Counted from the first letter of the stretch, positions 29,196 through 38,654 are shown. The stretch is 64,000 nt of DNA from Rhodovastum sp963714255 (GCA_963714255.1 CAVQNU010000016.1:170415-234414), one strand, 5' to 3'. Translations and numbers: made by a program. The notes: generated by a model not told the origin, from the sequence alone.

Positions 29196-29280
29196 AAGGC
29201 CAGGGCTCTGCCCTGGACCCGCCCATCGCGCGGAGCGCGCCTTTGGCGCGATGGGGCAGTGGCCCCCTTGACCCCGCTAC
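29196..29280. repeat. Palindromic repeat A, copy 7 (half, inner hairpin invaded)
   Basis: The outer hairpin CCAGGGC-TCT-GCCCTGG is intact. The inner hairpin is rebuilt as a longer stem (CCCATCGCGC ... GCGCGATGGG) by a GC-rich insert at 29222-29256. It lies between the small hypothetical gene and convergent gpsA, whose stop is inside. Confidence 0.85.
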
Positions 29281-30227
29281 TCATCCTTCCTGGGGCGGGA
29301 CAGCAACTGCTCCATTGCTGCCAGCAGCGTCAGCCGCCCGGTCACCACCCCGGCCACGGCGGCGCAAACCGGCAGCTCGGCGCCGACCTCCGCAGCCCGA
29401 GCGACCAGGGCGGGCGCCGTTGCCACACCCTCGGTAACCGCGTCACGCCGGCCGAGCACATGTTCCAGCCTTTCACCGCGGCCCAGCGCGAAACCGAGGC
29501 TGAAATTGCGGCTGGACGCACCGGCACAGGTCAGCATCAGATCGCCCAGGCCGGAAAGTCCGGCGACGGTGTCGGCCCGGCCGCCCAGTGCCACCGCCAG
29601 GCGTGCCAGCTCGGCCAGTCCGCGGGTGACCAGGGCGGCGCGGGCGTTCTCGCCCAGGCCAGCGCCGATCACCGCGCCGGCGGCAATCGCCACCACGTTC
29701 TTGGCAGCCCCCCCCACCTGCGCGCCAACCGGGTCATCATTGCCGTAAATACGGAACGACGGCGTGCCGAGCGCGGCGGCCACCGCCTCGCGCACCGGCC
29801 CCAGCGCGGCTGCCGCGACCGTGGCGGCGGGCAGGCCGGCGGCCACTTCATGGGCAAAATTGGGGCCGGTGAGCACCGCGGCCGGACGGTCCGGCTGCAC
29901 CTCGGCAAGCACCTCCAGCGGCAGAAGGCCCGTGCGCTGTTCCACCCCTTTGGCGCAAACCACGAGCGCCCCACCGGGCGGCAGCAGGGCCGCGATGGCG
30001 CGCATATGCTGCAGCGGCACGGCCAGCAGAACCAGCGGGGCGGTGGGGAGTGCGCCAGTGATGCGGATGGTGCCGGGAAGGCGGAACCCCGGCAGGCGCG
30101 GGCTCTCACCGCCGGCCAGGCGCGCGGGGTCGCGCGCCCACAGCACCACCGACCGTCCGGCACGCGCGGCCTGAATCGCCAATGCGGTGCCCCAGGCGCC
30201 GGCACCCACCACCGCCACGTCACTCAT
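29277..30227 (-). CDS. gpsA: glycerol-3-phosphate dehydrogenase [NAD(P)+]
   Basis: A 316-residue enzyme reducing dihydroxyacetone phosphate to sn-glycerol-3-phosphate for phospholipid synthesis. Nucleotide-binding VVGAGAWGTALA, TGPNFAHEVAAG, GAAKNVVAIAAG (catalytic Lys) and GLGDLMLTC are present. Start at MSDVAV, overlapping the 3' end of rlmJ by 8 bases. The stop TAG lies in repeat A copy 7. A tsaD-rlmJ-gpsA run on this strand is likely an operon; tsaD-gpsA linkage is common in alphaproteobacteria. Confidence 0.95.
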   Translation of the reverse strand: MSDVAVVGAGAWGTALAIQAARAGRSVVLWARDPARLAGGESPRLPGFRLPGTIRITGALPTAPLVLLAVPLQHMRAIAALLPPGGALVVCAKGVEQRTGLLPLEVLAEVQPDRPAAVLTGPNFAHEVAAGLPAATVAAAALGPVREAVAAALGTPSFRIYGNDDPVGAQVGGAAKNVVAIAAGAVIGAGLGENARAALVTRGLAELARLAVALGGRADTVAGLSGLGDLMLTCAGASSRNFSLGFALGRGERLEHVLGRRDAVTEGVATAPALVARAAEVGAELPVCAAVAGVVTGRLTLLAAMEQLLSRPRKDE

Positions 30228-31041
30228 GCGCCAATCGCTCCACCGACACCCCCTGCCCTGCCTCGCCGGTGCCCAGCCGCGCCAGCAGCGCCGCGAGAAT
30301 TTGCTCCGCAGCCGCCTCGAAGCCGAAGGGCGGGTTGACCACCAGCAGCCCGCACCCATTCAGTCGTGCCGGGTCCAGGGGCGCGCGCAGCCAGAGCTCG
30401 GCGGCAACCACGTCGCGCAGGCCGCTGTCGCGGACGGCGGTGTGAAAGGCGCGCACCGGGGCACGGTGCTTCACCGGGTACCAGGCGGCGAACACGCCGG
30501 TGGCGAAGCGGGCATGGCCGCGCAGCAGGCCGGCGGCGAGGCAGGAAAACTCGTTCGTCGCCTCATAGGGCGGGTCGATCAGCACCAGCGCGCGGCGCAG
30601 CCCGTCCGGCGGCGGCAGCAGGGCGCCCAGCGCTTCCCAGGCGTCGCGCCGGTGCACCGCAGCCCCGCCGCCGGCCAGGACAGAACGCAGGGCGGCGTGA
30701 TCCTCGGGGTGCAGCTCGCAGCAGGCCAGCCGGTCCTGCGGGCGCAGCAGGGCTTCGATCAGCACCGGCGAGCCGGGATAAAGCCCGCAATCGCGCACCA
30801 GTGCCACATAATCGGCCAGCGCTTCCGGCGGGTCGTCGCACAGGCGGGCGATGCCGGCACGCCATTCGCCGGTGCGCTCGGCCGGATCGGCGGACAGGTC
30901 ATAGCGTCCGGCGCCAGCATGGGTGTCGAGCGCGAACACGCCACCTGGCTTGCGCTGCAAGGCGCGCAGCAGCCAGACCAGCAGCGCATGCTTCATGCAA
31001 TCGGCGAAATTGCCGGCGTGGAACGTGTGCCGGTAGTTCAT
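30220..31041 (-). CDS. rlmJ: 23S rRNA (adenine2030-N6)-methyltransferase RlmJ
   Basis: A 273-residue enzyme. The N-terminus MNYRHTFHAGNFADCMKHALL is diagnostic of RlmJ. DTHAGAGRYDL is the SAM-binding motif and VLIDPPYE the catalytic DPPY motif. Overlap with the gpsA start implies translational coupling. It is separated from upstream tsaD by repeat B copy 2. Confidence 0.93.
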   Translation of the reverse strand: MNYRHTFHAGNFADCMKHALLVWLLRALQRKPGGVFALDTHAGAGRYDLSADPAERTGEWRAGIARLCDDPPEALADYVALVRDCGLYPGSPVLIEALLRPQDRLACCELHPEDHAALRSVLAGGGAAVHRRDAWEALGALLPPPDGLRRALVLIDPPYEATNEFSCLAAGLLRGHARFATGVFAAWYPVKHRAPVRAFHTAVRDSGLRDVVAAELWLRAPLDPARLNGCGLLVVNPPFGFEAAAEQILAALLARLGTGEAGQGVSVERLAHE

Positions 31042-31075
31042 GGCGTGCCGCTCATGCCAACCGCAAACAGAAACG

Positions 31076-31183
31076 TCCCCTCCCCTTGTGGGAGGGGGTT
31101 GGGGGTTGGCGGCGGGCCACGACCGGCGTCGGTGCGGCTGGCACCCCTCCCCCCGGCCCCCTCCCTCAAGGGGAGGGGGAGAA
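31076..31183. repeat. Palindromic repeat B, copy 2 (degenerate)
   Basis: The arm CCCTCCCCCCGGCCCCCTCC plus CTCAAGGGGAGGGGGAG matches copy 1 at 10225 nearly exactly. The opposite arm (CCCTCCCCTTGTGGGAGGGG, then GTTGGGGGTTGG) has diverged, and the loop is about 40 bases. It lies between tsaD and rlmJ on the same strand. Confidence 0.8.
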
Positions 31184-31246
31184 GAACACAGCCAGATCTA
31201 TTCACGCGGGCCGGTCCTTCCGGTTGAGAAAACCATTCTGGTTCTT

Positions 31247-32335
31247 TCATGCCAGCGCCATGTCGGGCGCATCGAGCGGCCAGCGCGGGCGCGGCGCGTG
31301 GTCGAGCGGGGTTTGCGCCCCGGCGCGCAACCGTTCCAGCCCGGCCCAGGCGACCATTACCGCATTGTCGCCGCACAGGCGTAGCGGCGGCGCTGCGAAA
31401 GCAAATCCGCGTGCATCCGCCGCATGCTGCAGGGCCGTACGCACCGCCTGGTTGGCGGCGACGCCGCCGGCGACCACCAGCAGGCGGGCCGCCGGATGGC
31501 GGGCGGAAAATGCGTCGAGTGCGTGCGCCGCCCGGTCGGCCATCACCTCGGCCACCGTGCGCTGGAACGCGGCGGCGATGTCGGCGGCATCCTGTCCGGG
31601 CAGCGGGCCGGCAGGGTAGGTGGCGACGACCTGCGCCGCCGCGGTCTTCAGGCCGGAGAAGCTGAAATCGCAGCCCGGCCGGCCGAGCAACGGGCGCGGG
31701 AAGGCGAAGCGCTGCGCGTCGCCGCCGGCTGCCAGACGCTCCAGCGCCGGGCCGCCCGGCCAGCCCAGGCCGAGCATTTTTGCCACTTTGTCGAACGCCT
31801 CGCCGATCGCGTCGTCGATCGTCGTGCCGAGGCGCACATACCGGCCCAGCGCCTCGACCGACACGCACTGGCAGTGCCCGCCGGAGAGCAGAAACAACAA
31901 ATAAGGAAAGGGCGCGCCGTCTTCCAGCAATCCGGGCAGCCGCGGGGTCAGCGCATGCGCCTCCAGATGGTTCACCGCCACGAAGGGCAGGTTGTGCGCG
32001 AGGGCCAGGCCCTTGGCGAAGCTGCTGCCGACGATCAGCCCGCCGATCAGCCCCGGCCCGCTGCTCGCCGCCACGCCGCCCAGTCTGGCATAGCTCAGCC
32101 CCGCTTTTTCCATCACCGACTCCACCAGCGCCGGCAGTTGGGCCAGATGCGCGCGCGCGGCGATTTCCGGCACCACCCCGCCATAGCGCGCATGGGCGGA
32201 CTGGCTGAGCACGGCCTCGGCCAGGATGGTCCCGTCGGCGGCCAGCACCGCAGCGGCGGTCTCGTCGCAGGAGGTCTCCACGCCGACAAGCGGACTTGAC
32301 ACTCGCAGGCAGCCGTCCATTAGACAACCTTCCAT
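31247..32335 (-). CDS. tsaD: tRNA threonylcarbamoyladenosine transferase TsaD
   Basis: Up to 362 residues. Transfers threonylcarbamoyl to A37 of ANN-decoding tRNAs with TsaB, E and C. GVETSCDETAAAV, the metal-binding NHLEAHA and LLSGGHCQ are intact. The family usually begins right before GIETSCDET, so a GTG at 32302 (VSSPLVG) is a likelier start than the ATG at 32335. It diverges from hemC with only 29-62 bases between starts, so promoters overlap. Confidence 0.95.
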   Translation of the reverse strand: MEGCLMDGCLRVSSPLVGVETSCDETAAAVLAADGTILAEAVLSQSAHARYGGVVPEIAARAHLAQLPALVESVMEKAGLSYARLGGVAASSGPGLIGGLIVGSSFAKGLALAHNLPFVAVNHLEAHALTPRLPGLLEDGAPFPYLLFLLSGGHCQCVSVEALGRYVRLGTTIDDAIGEAFDKVAKMLGLGWPGGPALERLAAGGDAQRFAFPRPLLGRPGCDFSFSGLKTAAAQVVATYPAGPLPGQDAADIAAAFQRTVAEVMADRAAHALDAFSARHPAARLLVVAGGVAANQAVRTALQHAADARGFAFAAPPLRLCGDNAVMVAWAGLERLRAGAQTPLDHAPRPRWPLDAPDMALA

Positions 32336-32364
32336 CGGTCACGGGTTGGTTCTAGGATAAATCA

Positions 32365-33426
32365 ATGAGAGACGCCTCCACTGAGCCGCAGAACGCTGCG
32401 CATCCTGAACCGGCCCAACGGCACGGAGCGGGCGACCAATTCCAGGCGAAGATCAAGGCCCGTGCATTGGTTCAGCCGTTGCGCGCCGGCACGCGCGGCT
32501 CGCCGCTGGCGCTGGTGCAGACCCGCGCGCTGGTCGACCAGCTGTGGGATTTCTGCCCGGTGCTGCGCGGCATGGAGGTGTTCGAGGAACACATCATCAC
32601 CACCAGCGGCGATACCAGCCAGGAGAGCGGGCAACGGCTGGCCGATATCGGCGGCAAGGGGCTGTGGGCCAAGGAAATCCACGAGGCCCTGCTGGACCGG
32701 CGCATCGACTTTGCGGTGCACAGCCTGAAAGACCTCGAGACCGAGCTGCCGCCCGGCATCGTGCTCGCCGCCACGCTGAAGCGCGAGGATGCGCGCGACG
32801 CGCTGATCCTCGGCCTGGGCACCGGCAAGATCGACCCGCTGCGACCGCTCGATCAGTTGCCGCAGGGGGCGACCATCGGGTCCAGTTCGGTGCGCCGGCA
32901 GTCGCAACTGCTGAATGCGCGGCCGGACCTCAATGTCATCCCGCTGCGCGGCAATGTGCATACCCGGCTCGACAAGGTGCGCAACGGGGTGCTCGACGGC
33001 ACGCTGCTGGCGCTGGCCGGGTTGCGCCGGCTGAAGCTCGACCAGCATGCGACGGTAATCCTGGACCCTGAGATTTTCGTGCCGGCGGCCTGCCAGGGCA
33101 TCGTCGGCGTGACGGTGCGCGCCGATGATGCCGAGCTGCTCGATATTCTGGCGGCGATCGAGGACCCGGCCTCGCGGGTGAAGGCGGACGCCGAACGCGC
33201 TTTGCTCGGCGAGCTCGACGGCACCTGCCGCACCCCGATCGGCGCGCACGCGCAGCTGCATCCGGCCACCGGCGAGCTGCTGCTGACCGGGCTGGTGGCG
33301 CGCGCCGATGGCAGTTTCCTGCTCAAGCGCTCGCTGGCCGGGCCGCAGGCCGATGCCGTTCATATCGGCCGGGAACTCGGCAAAAGCCTGCGCGGCGACA
33401 GCCCCAGCGACGTGTTCGCCGGCTGA
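32365..33426 (+). CDS. hemC: hydroxymethylbilane synthase (porphobilinogen deaminase)
   Basis: A 353-residue enzyme polymerising four porphobilinogens. Family blocks RAGTRGSPLALVQT, GLWAKEIHEALLDRRIDFAVHSLKD and the dipyrromethane-attachment Cys in LDGTCRTPIGAHA are intact. The first ~36 residues precede the conserved start and may be an extension or a mis-set start. It is first in hemC-hemD-Mic60-hemY, though 126 bases separate it from hemD. Confidence 0.95.
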   Translation: MRDASTEPQNAAHPEPAQRHGAGDQFQAKIKARALVQPLRAGTRGSPLALVQTRALVDQLWDFCPVLRGMEVFEEHIITTSGDTSQESGQRLADIGGKGLWAKEIHEALLDRRIDFAVHSLKDLETELPPGIVLAATLKREDARDALILGLGTGKIDPLRPLDQLPQGATIGSSSVRRQSQLLNARPDLNVIPLRGNVHTRLDKVRNGVLDGTLLALAGLRRLKLDQHATVILDPEIFVPAACQGIVGVTVRADDAELLDILAAIEDPASRVKADAERALLGELDGTCRTPIGAHAQLHPATGELLLTGLVARADGSFLLKRSLAGPQADAVHIGRELGKSLRGDSPSDVFAG

Positions 33427-33552
33427 GCGGTTGCCGCCGGGCGTGTTGAGAATTTGTGATGGAATGTCGGTGACCCGCCGGCCGATGGGGAAATGCGCTA
33501 TGCTGCCGGCGGGCCGTCGGGTGCACTTTCGTTTGCGTCAGAAACGTTGATC

Positions 33553-34242
33553 ATGTCGGTGCTGGTGACCCGGCCGCAGCCAGGTGCTGCGGAGACGGCG
33601 CGCCGGCTTGCCGGCATGGGCCACACACCGGTGCTGGCGCCGGTGATCGAAATCGTGCCGGTCGCCGCCCGTCTGCCGCCGCCCGCGCAGGTGCAGGCGG
33701 TGCTGGTGACCAGCGGCAATGCGTTCGCCGTGCTGGCCGGGCATGCGGCACTGCCGTTGCTGGCGGTGGGCGACGCCACCGCGGCCAAGGGGCGGGCGCG
33801 CGGCTTTACGGTGGTGCATAGCGCCGGCCGCGACGCGGAAGCGCTGGCCGAACTGGCCACGCGCGTCTGCGATCCTGGCGGGTTGCCGTTGCTGCTGGCC
33901 AGCCAGCAGGGTCAGGGCCGCGCTTTGGTGCGGGCGCTGCGCGCGGCCGGATTTTCCGTGGTGCACCGCAGCGCCTATGCCGCAAGGCCGGTGGCGGAAT
34001 TGGCGGAACCGGCGCTGGCGGCGTTGCGCGCGGGCGAGGTCAGTGCCGCGTTGTTTTTCTCCCCGGCGACCGCGCGGGCCTTCGTGGCGGCGGTCGGGTC
34101 TTTGCCGGCCGAGGTTTTCGCCCGGGTCGATTCCCTGGCGATTTCGCCCGCCGCTGCCGCGGCGCTGGCGCCGCTGCCGTGGCGGAGCATCCGCGTCGCC
34201 GCCGCCCCGAACCAGGACGAACTGTTAGGTCTTCTGACATGA
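33553..34242 (+). CDS. hemD: uroporphyrinogen-III synthase
   Basis: A 229-residue enzyme that cyclises hydroxymethylbilane with ring-D inversion. Sequence conservation in HemD is low, but VLVTRPQPGAAETARRL at the start, LVTSGNAFAVLA and ALFFSPATARAFVAAVG fit, and its place after hemC is decisive. Start at MSVLVTRP. Stop overlaps the Mic60 start (ATGA). Confidence 0.92.
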   Translation: MSVLVTRPQPGAAETARRLAGMGHTPVLAPVIEIVPVAARLPPPAQVQAVLVTSGNAFAVLAGHAALPLLAVGDATAAKGRARGFTVVHSAGRDAEALAELATRVCDPGGLPLLLASQQGQGRALVRALRAAGFSVVHRSAYAARPVAELAEPALAALRAGEVSAALFFSPATARAFVAAVGSLPAEVFARVDSLAISPAAAAALAPLPWRSIRVAAAPNQDELLGLLT

Positions 34243-35324
34243 TCGATCTCACCCCCATCGCGGTGCCGCCGCGCAAGGGTTCCGCCGTCGTTTCCCGGAC
34301 GGCGGCATCACGGGTCCCGCCCCCGCTGGTACGCCCTGCCCCGCCGAGGCGAAGCGCTCTCGGCGCGCTGGTCCTGCTGGGCTTCGCCGCCACCGCTGCC
34401 GGCGGCGTCTGGCTGTGGGGGCAGCAGCAGGACATCGCCGCACGGATCGGCGCGCCTGCGTCTTCGGGCGCCCCGGCGGCCGTTTCCGTGCCGGCGGATC
34501 AGCTCGGCGCGCTGGAGCAGCGGCTTGCCCAGCTCGAGCAGCGTCCGCCGCCGGCGTTCGTCGCCGTGCTGCAGGGGCGGCTCGGCACGCTGGAGGACCG
34601 TGTGGCGCAGCTTGAGCAGCGCCCTGCCGCTCCGTCCGCGGACCGTCTTGGCATGGTGGAGGGGCGGCTGGCGGCGCTGGAGCAGCGCCCCGCGCCGGCG
34701 CCCAGTGCGACGCCCGACGCGACGCCGCCGGCGGTGCCGGATGCCGCATCCGGCGGACCGGCCGAGCCGGCGCCGGCGGGCGAGGCTAGCAGCGAACACG
34801 CGCTGACGAGCCGGCTGGACATGCTGGAGCGGCGGCTGGTTCATGCCGAGCAGGCGATCCAGGCCGGTGCTGCCCGCATGGCGCGTTTGCAGGCCGTCGC
34901 CGCGGCGCTGAATGCCGGCAAGCCGTTGGGCGATATCCCCGGCGCGCCGCCCGCGCTGGCGAAATTCGCCTATGTCGCCCCGCCGACCGAGGCGTCGCTG
35001 CGTCTGGGGTTCCCCGCCGCCGCCAGCGCCGCCGCGCAGGCCGGCGATCCCGCCAATGCCGCGCTGCCGCTGGCGCAGCGTATGTGGCAGCAGGTGCAGA
35101 CGCTGGCGACCATCCAGCAGGGTGACAAGGTTCTGGTGGGCGTTCCGGTTTCACGCGTGCTGGCGCAGGCGCAGGCGCGGCTGGATGCCGGCGATCTGGC
35201 CGGTGCGGTCGCGGCGCTCGATCAGCTCGACCCGGGGGCGGCGAAGGCGATGGCCGGCTGGCGGGCGGATGCGCAGGCGTTGCTGGATGCACGGTCGGCG
35301 CTGACCGGACTGGCGCGCTCCTGA
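34239..35324 (+). CDS. Mic60/mitofilin homologue (COG4223-like)
   Basis: A 361-residue inner-membrane protein with a cytoplasmic proline-rich N-terminus. One transmembrane helix (about residues 43-62, ALGALVLLGFAATAAGGVWLW) is followed by a long coiled coil of repeated LEQRLAQLEQRP-type units. The C-terminal ~100 residues (LPLAQRMWQQVQTLATIQQGD onward) correspond to the mitofilin signature region. In alphaproteobacteria with intracytoplasmic membranes, Mic60 shapes those membranes; the gene sits between hemD and hemY, exactly as here. Coupled to both neighbours by overlapping stop/start codons. Confidence 0.8.
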   Translation: MIDLTPIAVPPRKGSAVVSRTAASRVPPPLVRPAPPRRSALGALVLLGFAATAAGGVWLWGQQQDIAARIGAPASSGAPAAVSVPADQLGALEQRLAQLEQRPPPAFVAVLQGRLGTLEDRVAQLEQRPAAPSADRLGMVEGRLAALEQRPAPAPSATPDATPPAVPDAASGGPAEPAPAGEASSEHALTSRLDMLERRLVHAEQAIQAGAARMARLQAVAAALNAGKPLGDIPGAPPALAKFAYVAPPTEASLRLGFPAAASAAAQAGDPANAALPLAQRMWQQVQTLATIQQGDKVLVGVPVSRVLAQAQARLDAGDLAGAVAALDQLDPGAAKAMAGWRADAQALLDARSALTGLARS

Positions 35325-36599
35325 TGTTGCGCGCCATTTTCGTTGTCGCCGCCGCCTCCGCCGTGGTCGCGGTTTCCTGGTGGATCTCCGGGCTGCCGGG
35401 GCATGTCAGCGGGATCGTTGCGGGCGTGGCGTTTGAAACCTCGGCCCCGATTGCAATCGCGCGTGCTGGCGGGGTTCGTGCTGGTGGCGCACCTGTTGCT
35501 GCGCCTGCTGGCCGGGCTGCTGCATATTCCCCGGTGGCTCGGCGGCTGGACCGCGCGGCGACGGCGGGTCACCGGCGACGACGCGGTCTCGCGCAGCCTG
35601 GTGGCGCTGGCCGCCGGCGAGGCCGACGAGGCGCAGCGGGAGACCGAGCGGGCCCGCCGCCTGCTGGGCGACACGCCGCAGACGTTGCTGCTGGCCGCCG
35701 AGGCCCACCGGCTGGCCGAGGACGACGAGGGCGCCGAGGAGATCTACGAAGCGATGGCCGACCGCAAGGACGCGGCATTGCTCGGCTTGCGGGGCTTGTT
35801 CCGGCAAGCGCTGGCCCGCGAGGATTGGGAGGTCGCCGCCGATGTCGCCCGCCGCGCCGAGGAGGTGCATCCGGGCGGCACCTGGCTGCGCACCGAGCGG
35901 GCGCAGCTTGCCGTGCGTGTCGGCGACTGGTCGGGGGCTTTGGCGCTTGCCGGTCCGGATGCGCCGGTGGCCGATTTCGCCACCGCGGCGGCGGACGCGG
36001 AGGGCGATCCGGTGGAGGCAATCAAGCTCGCCCGCCGGGCCTGGAAGGAAAATCCGGGCCTGACGCCGGCGGCCTTGGCCTATGCCCGTCTGCTGCGGCG
36101 ACGCGGCAAGGAAGCGCGGGCGCTGGATGTGGTGCTGCAGGCCTGGAGCCTGTTTCCCCAGCCGGACCTTGCTGGGTTCGCACTGGAGCCGGTGATCGAC
36201 CGGACGGCGCGGGTGAAGATGGCCACGCGGCTGGCCGAGCGGAATCCGGCCAGCCCTGAGTCTCATTTCCTGTTGGCGCGGGAAAACCTGGGTGCCGGGC
36301 TGACCGGGGTGGCGCGCCGGCATGCCGAATCTGCCCGCCGCGGCGGGCTGACCCAGAAGCGGCTATGGCTGCTGGTGGCGGAGATCGAGGCGGAGGAGCG
36401 CGGCGACACCGAGGCGGGCCGGATCGCCCAGCGCGACGCGTTGCGGCAGGCTGCGGCGGCGGAGCCGGACCCTGCCTGGCGCTGCGAATCCTGTGGTGCC
36501 GTGCAGACGGAGTGGCAGCCGGCATGCACGGCCTGCTACGTAGCCGGCCGCATTCGCTGGGGCGGCGCGGCAAGGCTGGCCCTGTCCGGGCCTAAGTAA
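35324..36599 (+). CDS. hemY: HemY N-terminal/TPR-domain protein (frameshifted)
   Basis: Two hydrophobic segments at the N-terminus (AIFVVAAASAVVAVSWW and, after the shift, VLAGFVLVAHLLLRLLAGLL) are followed by TPR-like helices and a C-terminal four-Cys zinc-ribbon-like CESCG...CTACY. The ATG at 35324 reads to APIAIA. The rest of the protein lies in another frame, so one extra base within 35457-35464 (TCGCGCGTG) breaks the gene. HemY proteins accompany heme synthesis genes but have no settled enzymatic role. A sequencing indel is as likely as real decay. Confidence 0.85.
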
Positions 36600-36653
36600 A
36601 GGGGTCAAGGGGCCTGTCGGCCCCTTGCGGGTCCAGGGCAGAGCCCTGGCCTT
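36599..36653. repeat. Palindromic repeat A, copy 8 (single half)
   Basis: CAAGGGGCC-TGTC-GGCCCCTTG then CCAGGGC-AGA-GCCCTGG, directly after the hemY stop and before convergent M23 peptidase 1. Confidence 0.85.
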
Positions 36654-36659
36654 GCTTTC

Positions 36660-37205
36660 TTACCGCGCCCACCCGCCTCTATTCACGTCCGGTGCCCGCG
36701 CCTCCTCGATCGGTTCACGCGGCGCGGGTTCGGTGTGGCACGAAGCCAGGGCAAGGGCCGGTTTCGGGTCGACGGGGTGTCCGTTGACGCGGACTTCAAA
36801 GTGCAAATGCGGCGTGGTGGCATGGCCGGTGGCACCGACCGCGCCGAGGATGCCGCCGAGCGCGAGGATGCTGCCGGGGTGCAGGTCGGGGGCGAAGGCG
36901 GAGAGATGCGCGTAGCGCGTGACGGTGCCGTCGGGGTGGACGAGATCGACCATGTTGCCATAGCCGGCGAACCGGCCGGCAAAGCTTACCACGCCGGCAT
37001 CGGCGGCCCGCACGGGAGAGCCCTGCGGTGCCAGCAGGTCGATGCCGGAGTGCCCGCCGGGGACGAAGCCGCGGCCAACCGCCTTCAGGTTCGGCACTGG
37101 CATGATCATGTCCGAACAATGCGGCGCAGCCACGGCCGCAGGTGCCGCCAGGAGGATGGCCAAGGCAGGGATCACAAGTGCGGGAAGTCGGGTCAATTTG
37201 CGCAT
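36660..37205 (-). CDS. M23-family metallopeptidase 1
   Basis: A 181-residue secreted protein with the signal peptide MRKLTRLPALVIPALAILLAA...VAA. The lysostaphin-type peptidase domain has the zinc ligands in GGHSGIDLLAP (HxxxD) and TPHLHFEVR (HxH). Predicted to cut cell-wall peptides or act as a division/envelope factor in the periplasm. Length is nearly the bare catalytic domain. Start at MRKLTRL. It sits 51 bases after a second M23 gene on the same strand. Confidence 0.88.
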   Translation of the reverse strand: MRKLTRLPALVIPALAILLAAPAAVAAPHCSDMIMPVPNLKAVGRGFVPGGHSGIDLLAPQGSPVRAADAGVVSFAGRFAGYGNMVDLVHPDGTVTRYAHLSAFAPDLHPGSILALGGILGAVGATGHATTPHLHFEVRVNGHPVDPKPALALASCHTEPAPREPIEEARAPDVNRGGWAR

Positions 37206-37256
37206 GGATGGCGCGTAGCATGCATGCCAGCCATGAACCAAGCGTAAAGGTAACGC

Positions 37257-37754
37257 TCAGCAACTATTTGTGTGAAGGTACGGGGCCGGATCGACCGGCT
37301 GGCCGTCCAGGTGCAACTCGAAATGAAGATGGGTGCCGTAGGTGATGCCGCTGCGCCCGATGCGGCCAATGCGCGCGCCCGCGGCGACCCGGCCGGCGCC
37401 GCCGGCGATGGCGGGGGAGATCGTGCCGAGATGGGCGTAACGGGTCAGGAAGCCCTGTCCGGACGGCCCATGGGCGATGTCGACTTCCAGGCCGGAGGAC
37501 CCCAGGCGGCGCACGGCAACGACCTCGCCCGCGGCAGCGGCGCCGACCCAGGTGCCGGCGGGGGAAGGCAGGTCGACGCCATTGTGGAACAGGGCAGCGT
37601 GCGGGCCGGCGGCGGCGGAGCGGGGCCCGAAAGGCGAGGAGATGCAGGCTCCCGGCACCGGCAGGCGCAGCGCGATGCCGCCGGGCAGCGCCGGGGGCGG
37701 TGCGGGGGCGGCGGCGAGGCAGAACAACGACAGCGCTGCGGTTCGCAGGATCAC
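37257..37754 (-). CDS. M23-family metallopeptidase 2
   Basis: About 165 residues from a GTG start (VILRTAALSLFCLAAAPAP is a signal peptide); an ATG at 37805 is the alternative. Zinc ligands are in LFHNGVDLPSPAG (HxxxD) and GTHLHFELHL (HxH). Only the catalytic fold is conserved between it and peptidase 1, so if they are duplicates the event is old. It diverges from the GATase gene. Confidence 0.85.
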   Translation of the reverse strand: MILRTAALSLFCLAAAPAPPPALPGGIALRLPVPGACISSPFGPRSAAAGPHAALFHNGVDLPSPAGTWVGAAAAGEVVAVRRLGSSGLEVDIAHGPSGQGFLTRYAHLGTISPAIAGGAGRVAAGARIGRIGRSGITYGTHLHFELHLDGQPVDPAPYLHTNSC

Positions 37755-37897
37755 GGCACTTCCTCGGCGCGGCGGGAGCCGGTATTTTTGATGCGGCGTG
37801 GCCACACGGCGATGACGACGCGGCGGTTCGAACCCCTCGCCGTGGGCGTGGGGCTCTCTATATATTTTTGCGCTTACGATCGAGGAAGTGTGTTCTC

Positions 37898-38644
37898 ATG
37901 GGCCTTGTGGTCGGAATTCCAGCCTGCACCATGGAAGTGCGGGGTAAGATTCTGCATGCGACCCCTTCGCGTTACGGCGCCGCGGTGGTCGGCGGCGCCG
38001 GTGCCATGCCGATCCTGCTGCCACCGGTCGGCGAGGGAATGCTCCCACTGCTCGAGCGGCTGGACGGGCTGCTGCTGTCGGGCAGCCCAAGCAATGTGGA
38101 GCCGCAGCGCTATGGCGTGGAGCAGTCGCTGACCCCCGGACGGCACGACCCGCACCGCGATAACACCACTTTGCCGATGATCCGCGCGGCGCTGGCGCGC
38201 GGGCTGCCGTTGCTGGCGATCTGCCGCGGCATTCAGGAACTCAACGTGGCGCTCGGCGGCACGCTGCACCAGCAGGTGCAGGACGTGCCGGGCCGGATGG
38301 ACCACCGGGCCGGGGAGGGCACGCTCGAACATTGCTACCGGCTCAAGCACAGCGTGCGGCTGTCGGGACATATGGCGCGCATGCTGGGGAAGGCCGAGAC
38401 GCAGGTGAACTCGCTGCACGAGCAGGGGTTGGACCGGCCGGCCGAGGCGCTGGCCCTCGAGGGCGTCGCGCCGGACGGGACGATCGAGGCGGTGCGGGTG
38501 ATGGGCACGCCGGGCTGGGCGTTCGGCGTGCAATGGCACCCGGAATGGCACTATGCCGAGAACCCGGACAGCATGGCGCTGTTCCGCGCCTTTGGCGAGG
38601 CGTGCCGGGCCTATGCCTCGGTCCGGCGCAAGGCGGCGGCCTGA
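37898..38644 (+). CDS. gamma-glutamyl-gamma-aminobutyrate hydrolase-like class I amidotransferase
   Basis: A 248-residue PuuD-type enzyme. The catalytic triad is visible as Cys in LLAICRGIQELN and His-Glu in FGVQWHPEWH. The N-terminus VVGIPACTMEVRGK and LSGSPSNVEP match the family. It probably hydrolyses gamma-glutamyl amides in polyamine or related catabolism; no other puu genes are nearby. An AT-rich stretch (TATATATTTTT) 25-40 bases upstream may be its promoter. Converges on kup with a 10 bp gap and, unusually for this window, no repeat between. Confidence 0.85.
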   Translation: MGLVVGIPACTMEVRGKILHATPSRYGAAVVGGAGAMPILLPPVGEGMLPLLERLDGLLLSGSPSNVEPQRYGVEQSLTPGRHDPHRDNTTLPMIRAALARGLPLLAICRGIQELNVALGGTLHQQVQDVPGRMDHRAGEGTLEHCYRLKHSVRLSGHMARMLGKAETQVNSLHEQGLDRPAEALALEGVAPDGTIEAVRVMGTPGWAFGVQWHPEWHYAENPDSMALFRAFGEACRAYASVRRKAAA

Positions 38645-38654
38645 GGCGGCGTTT

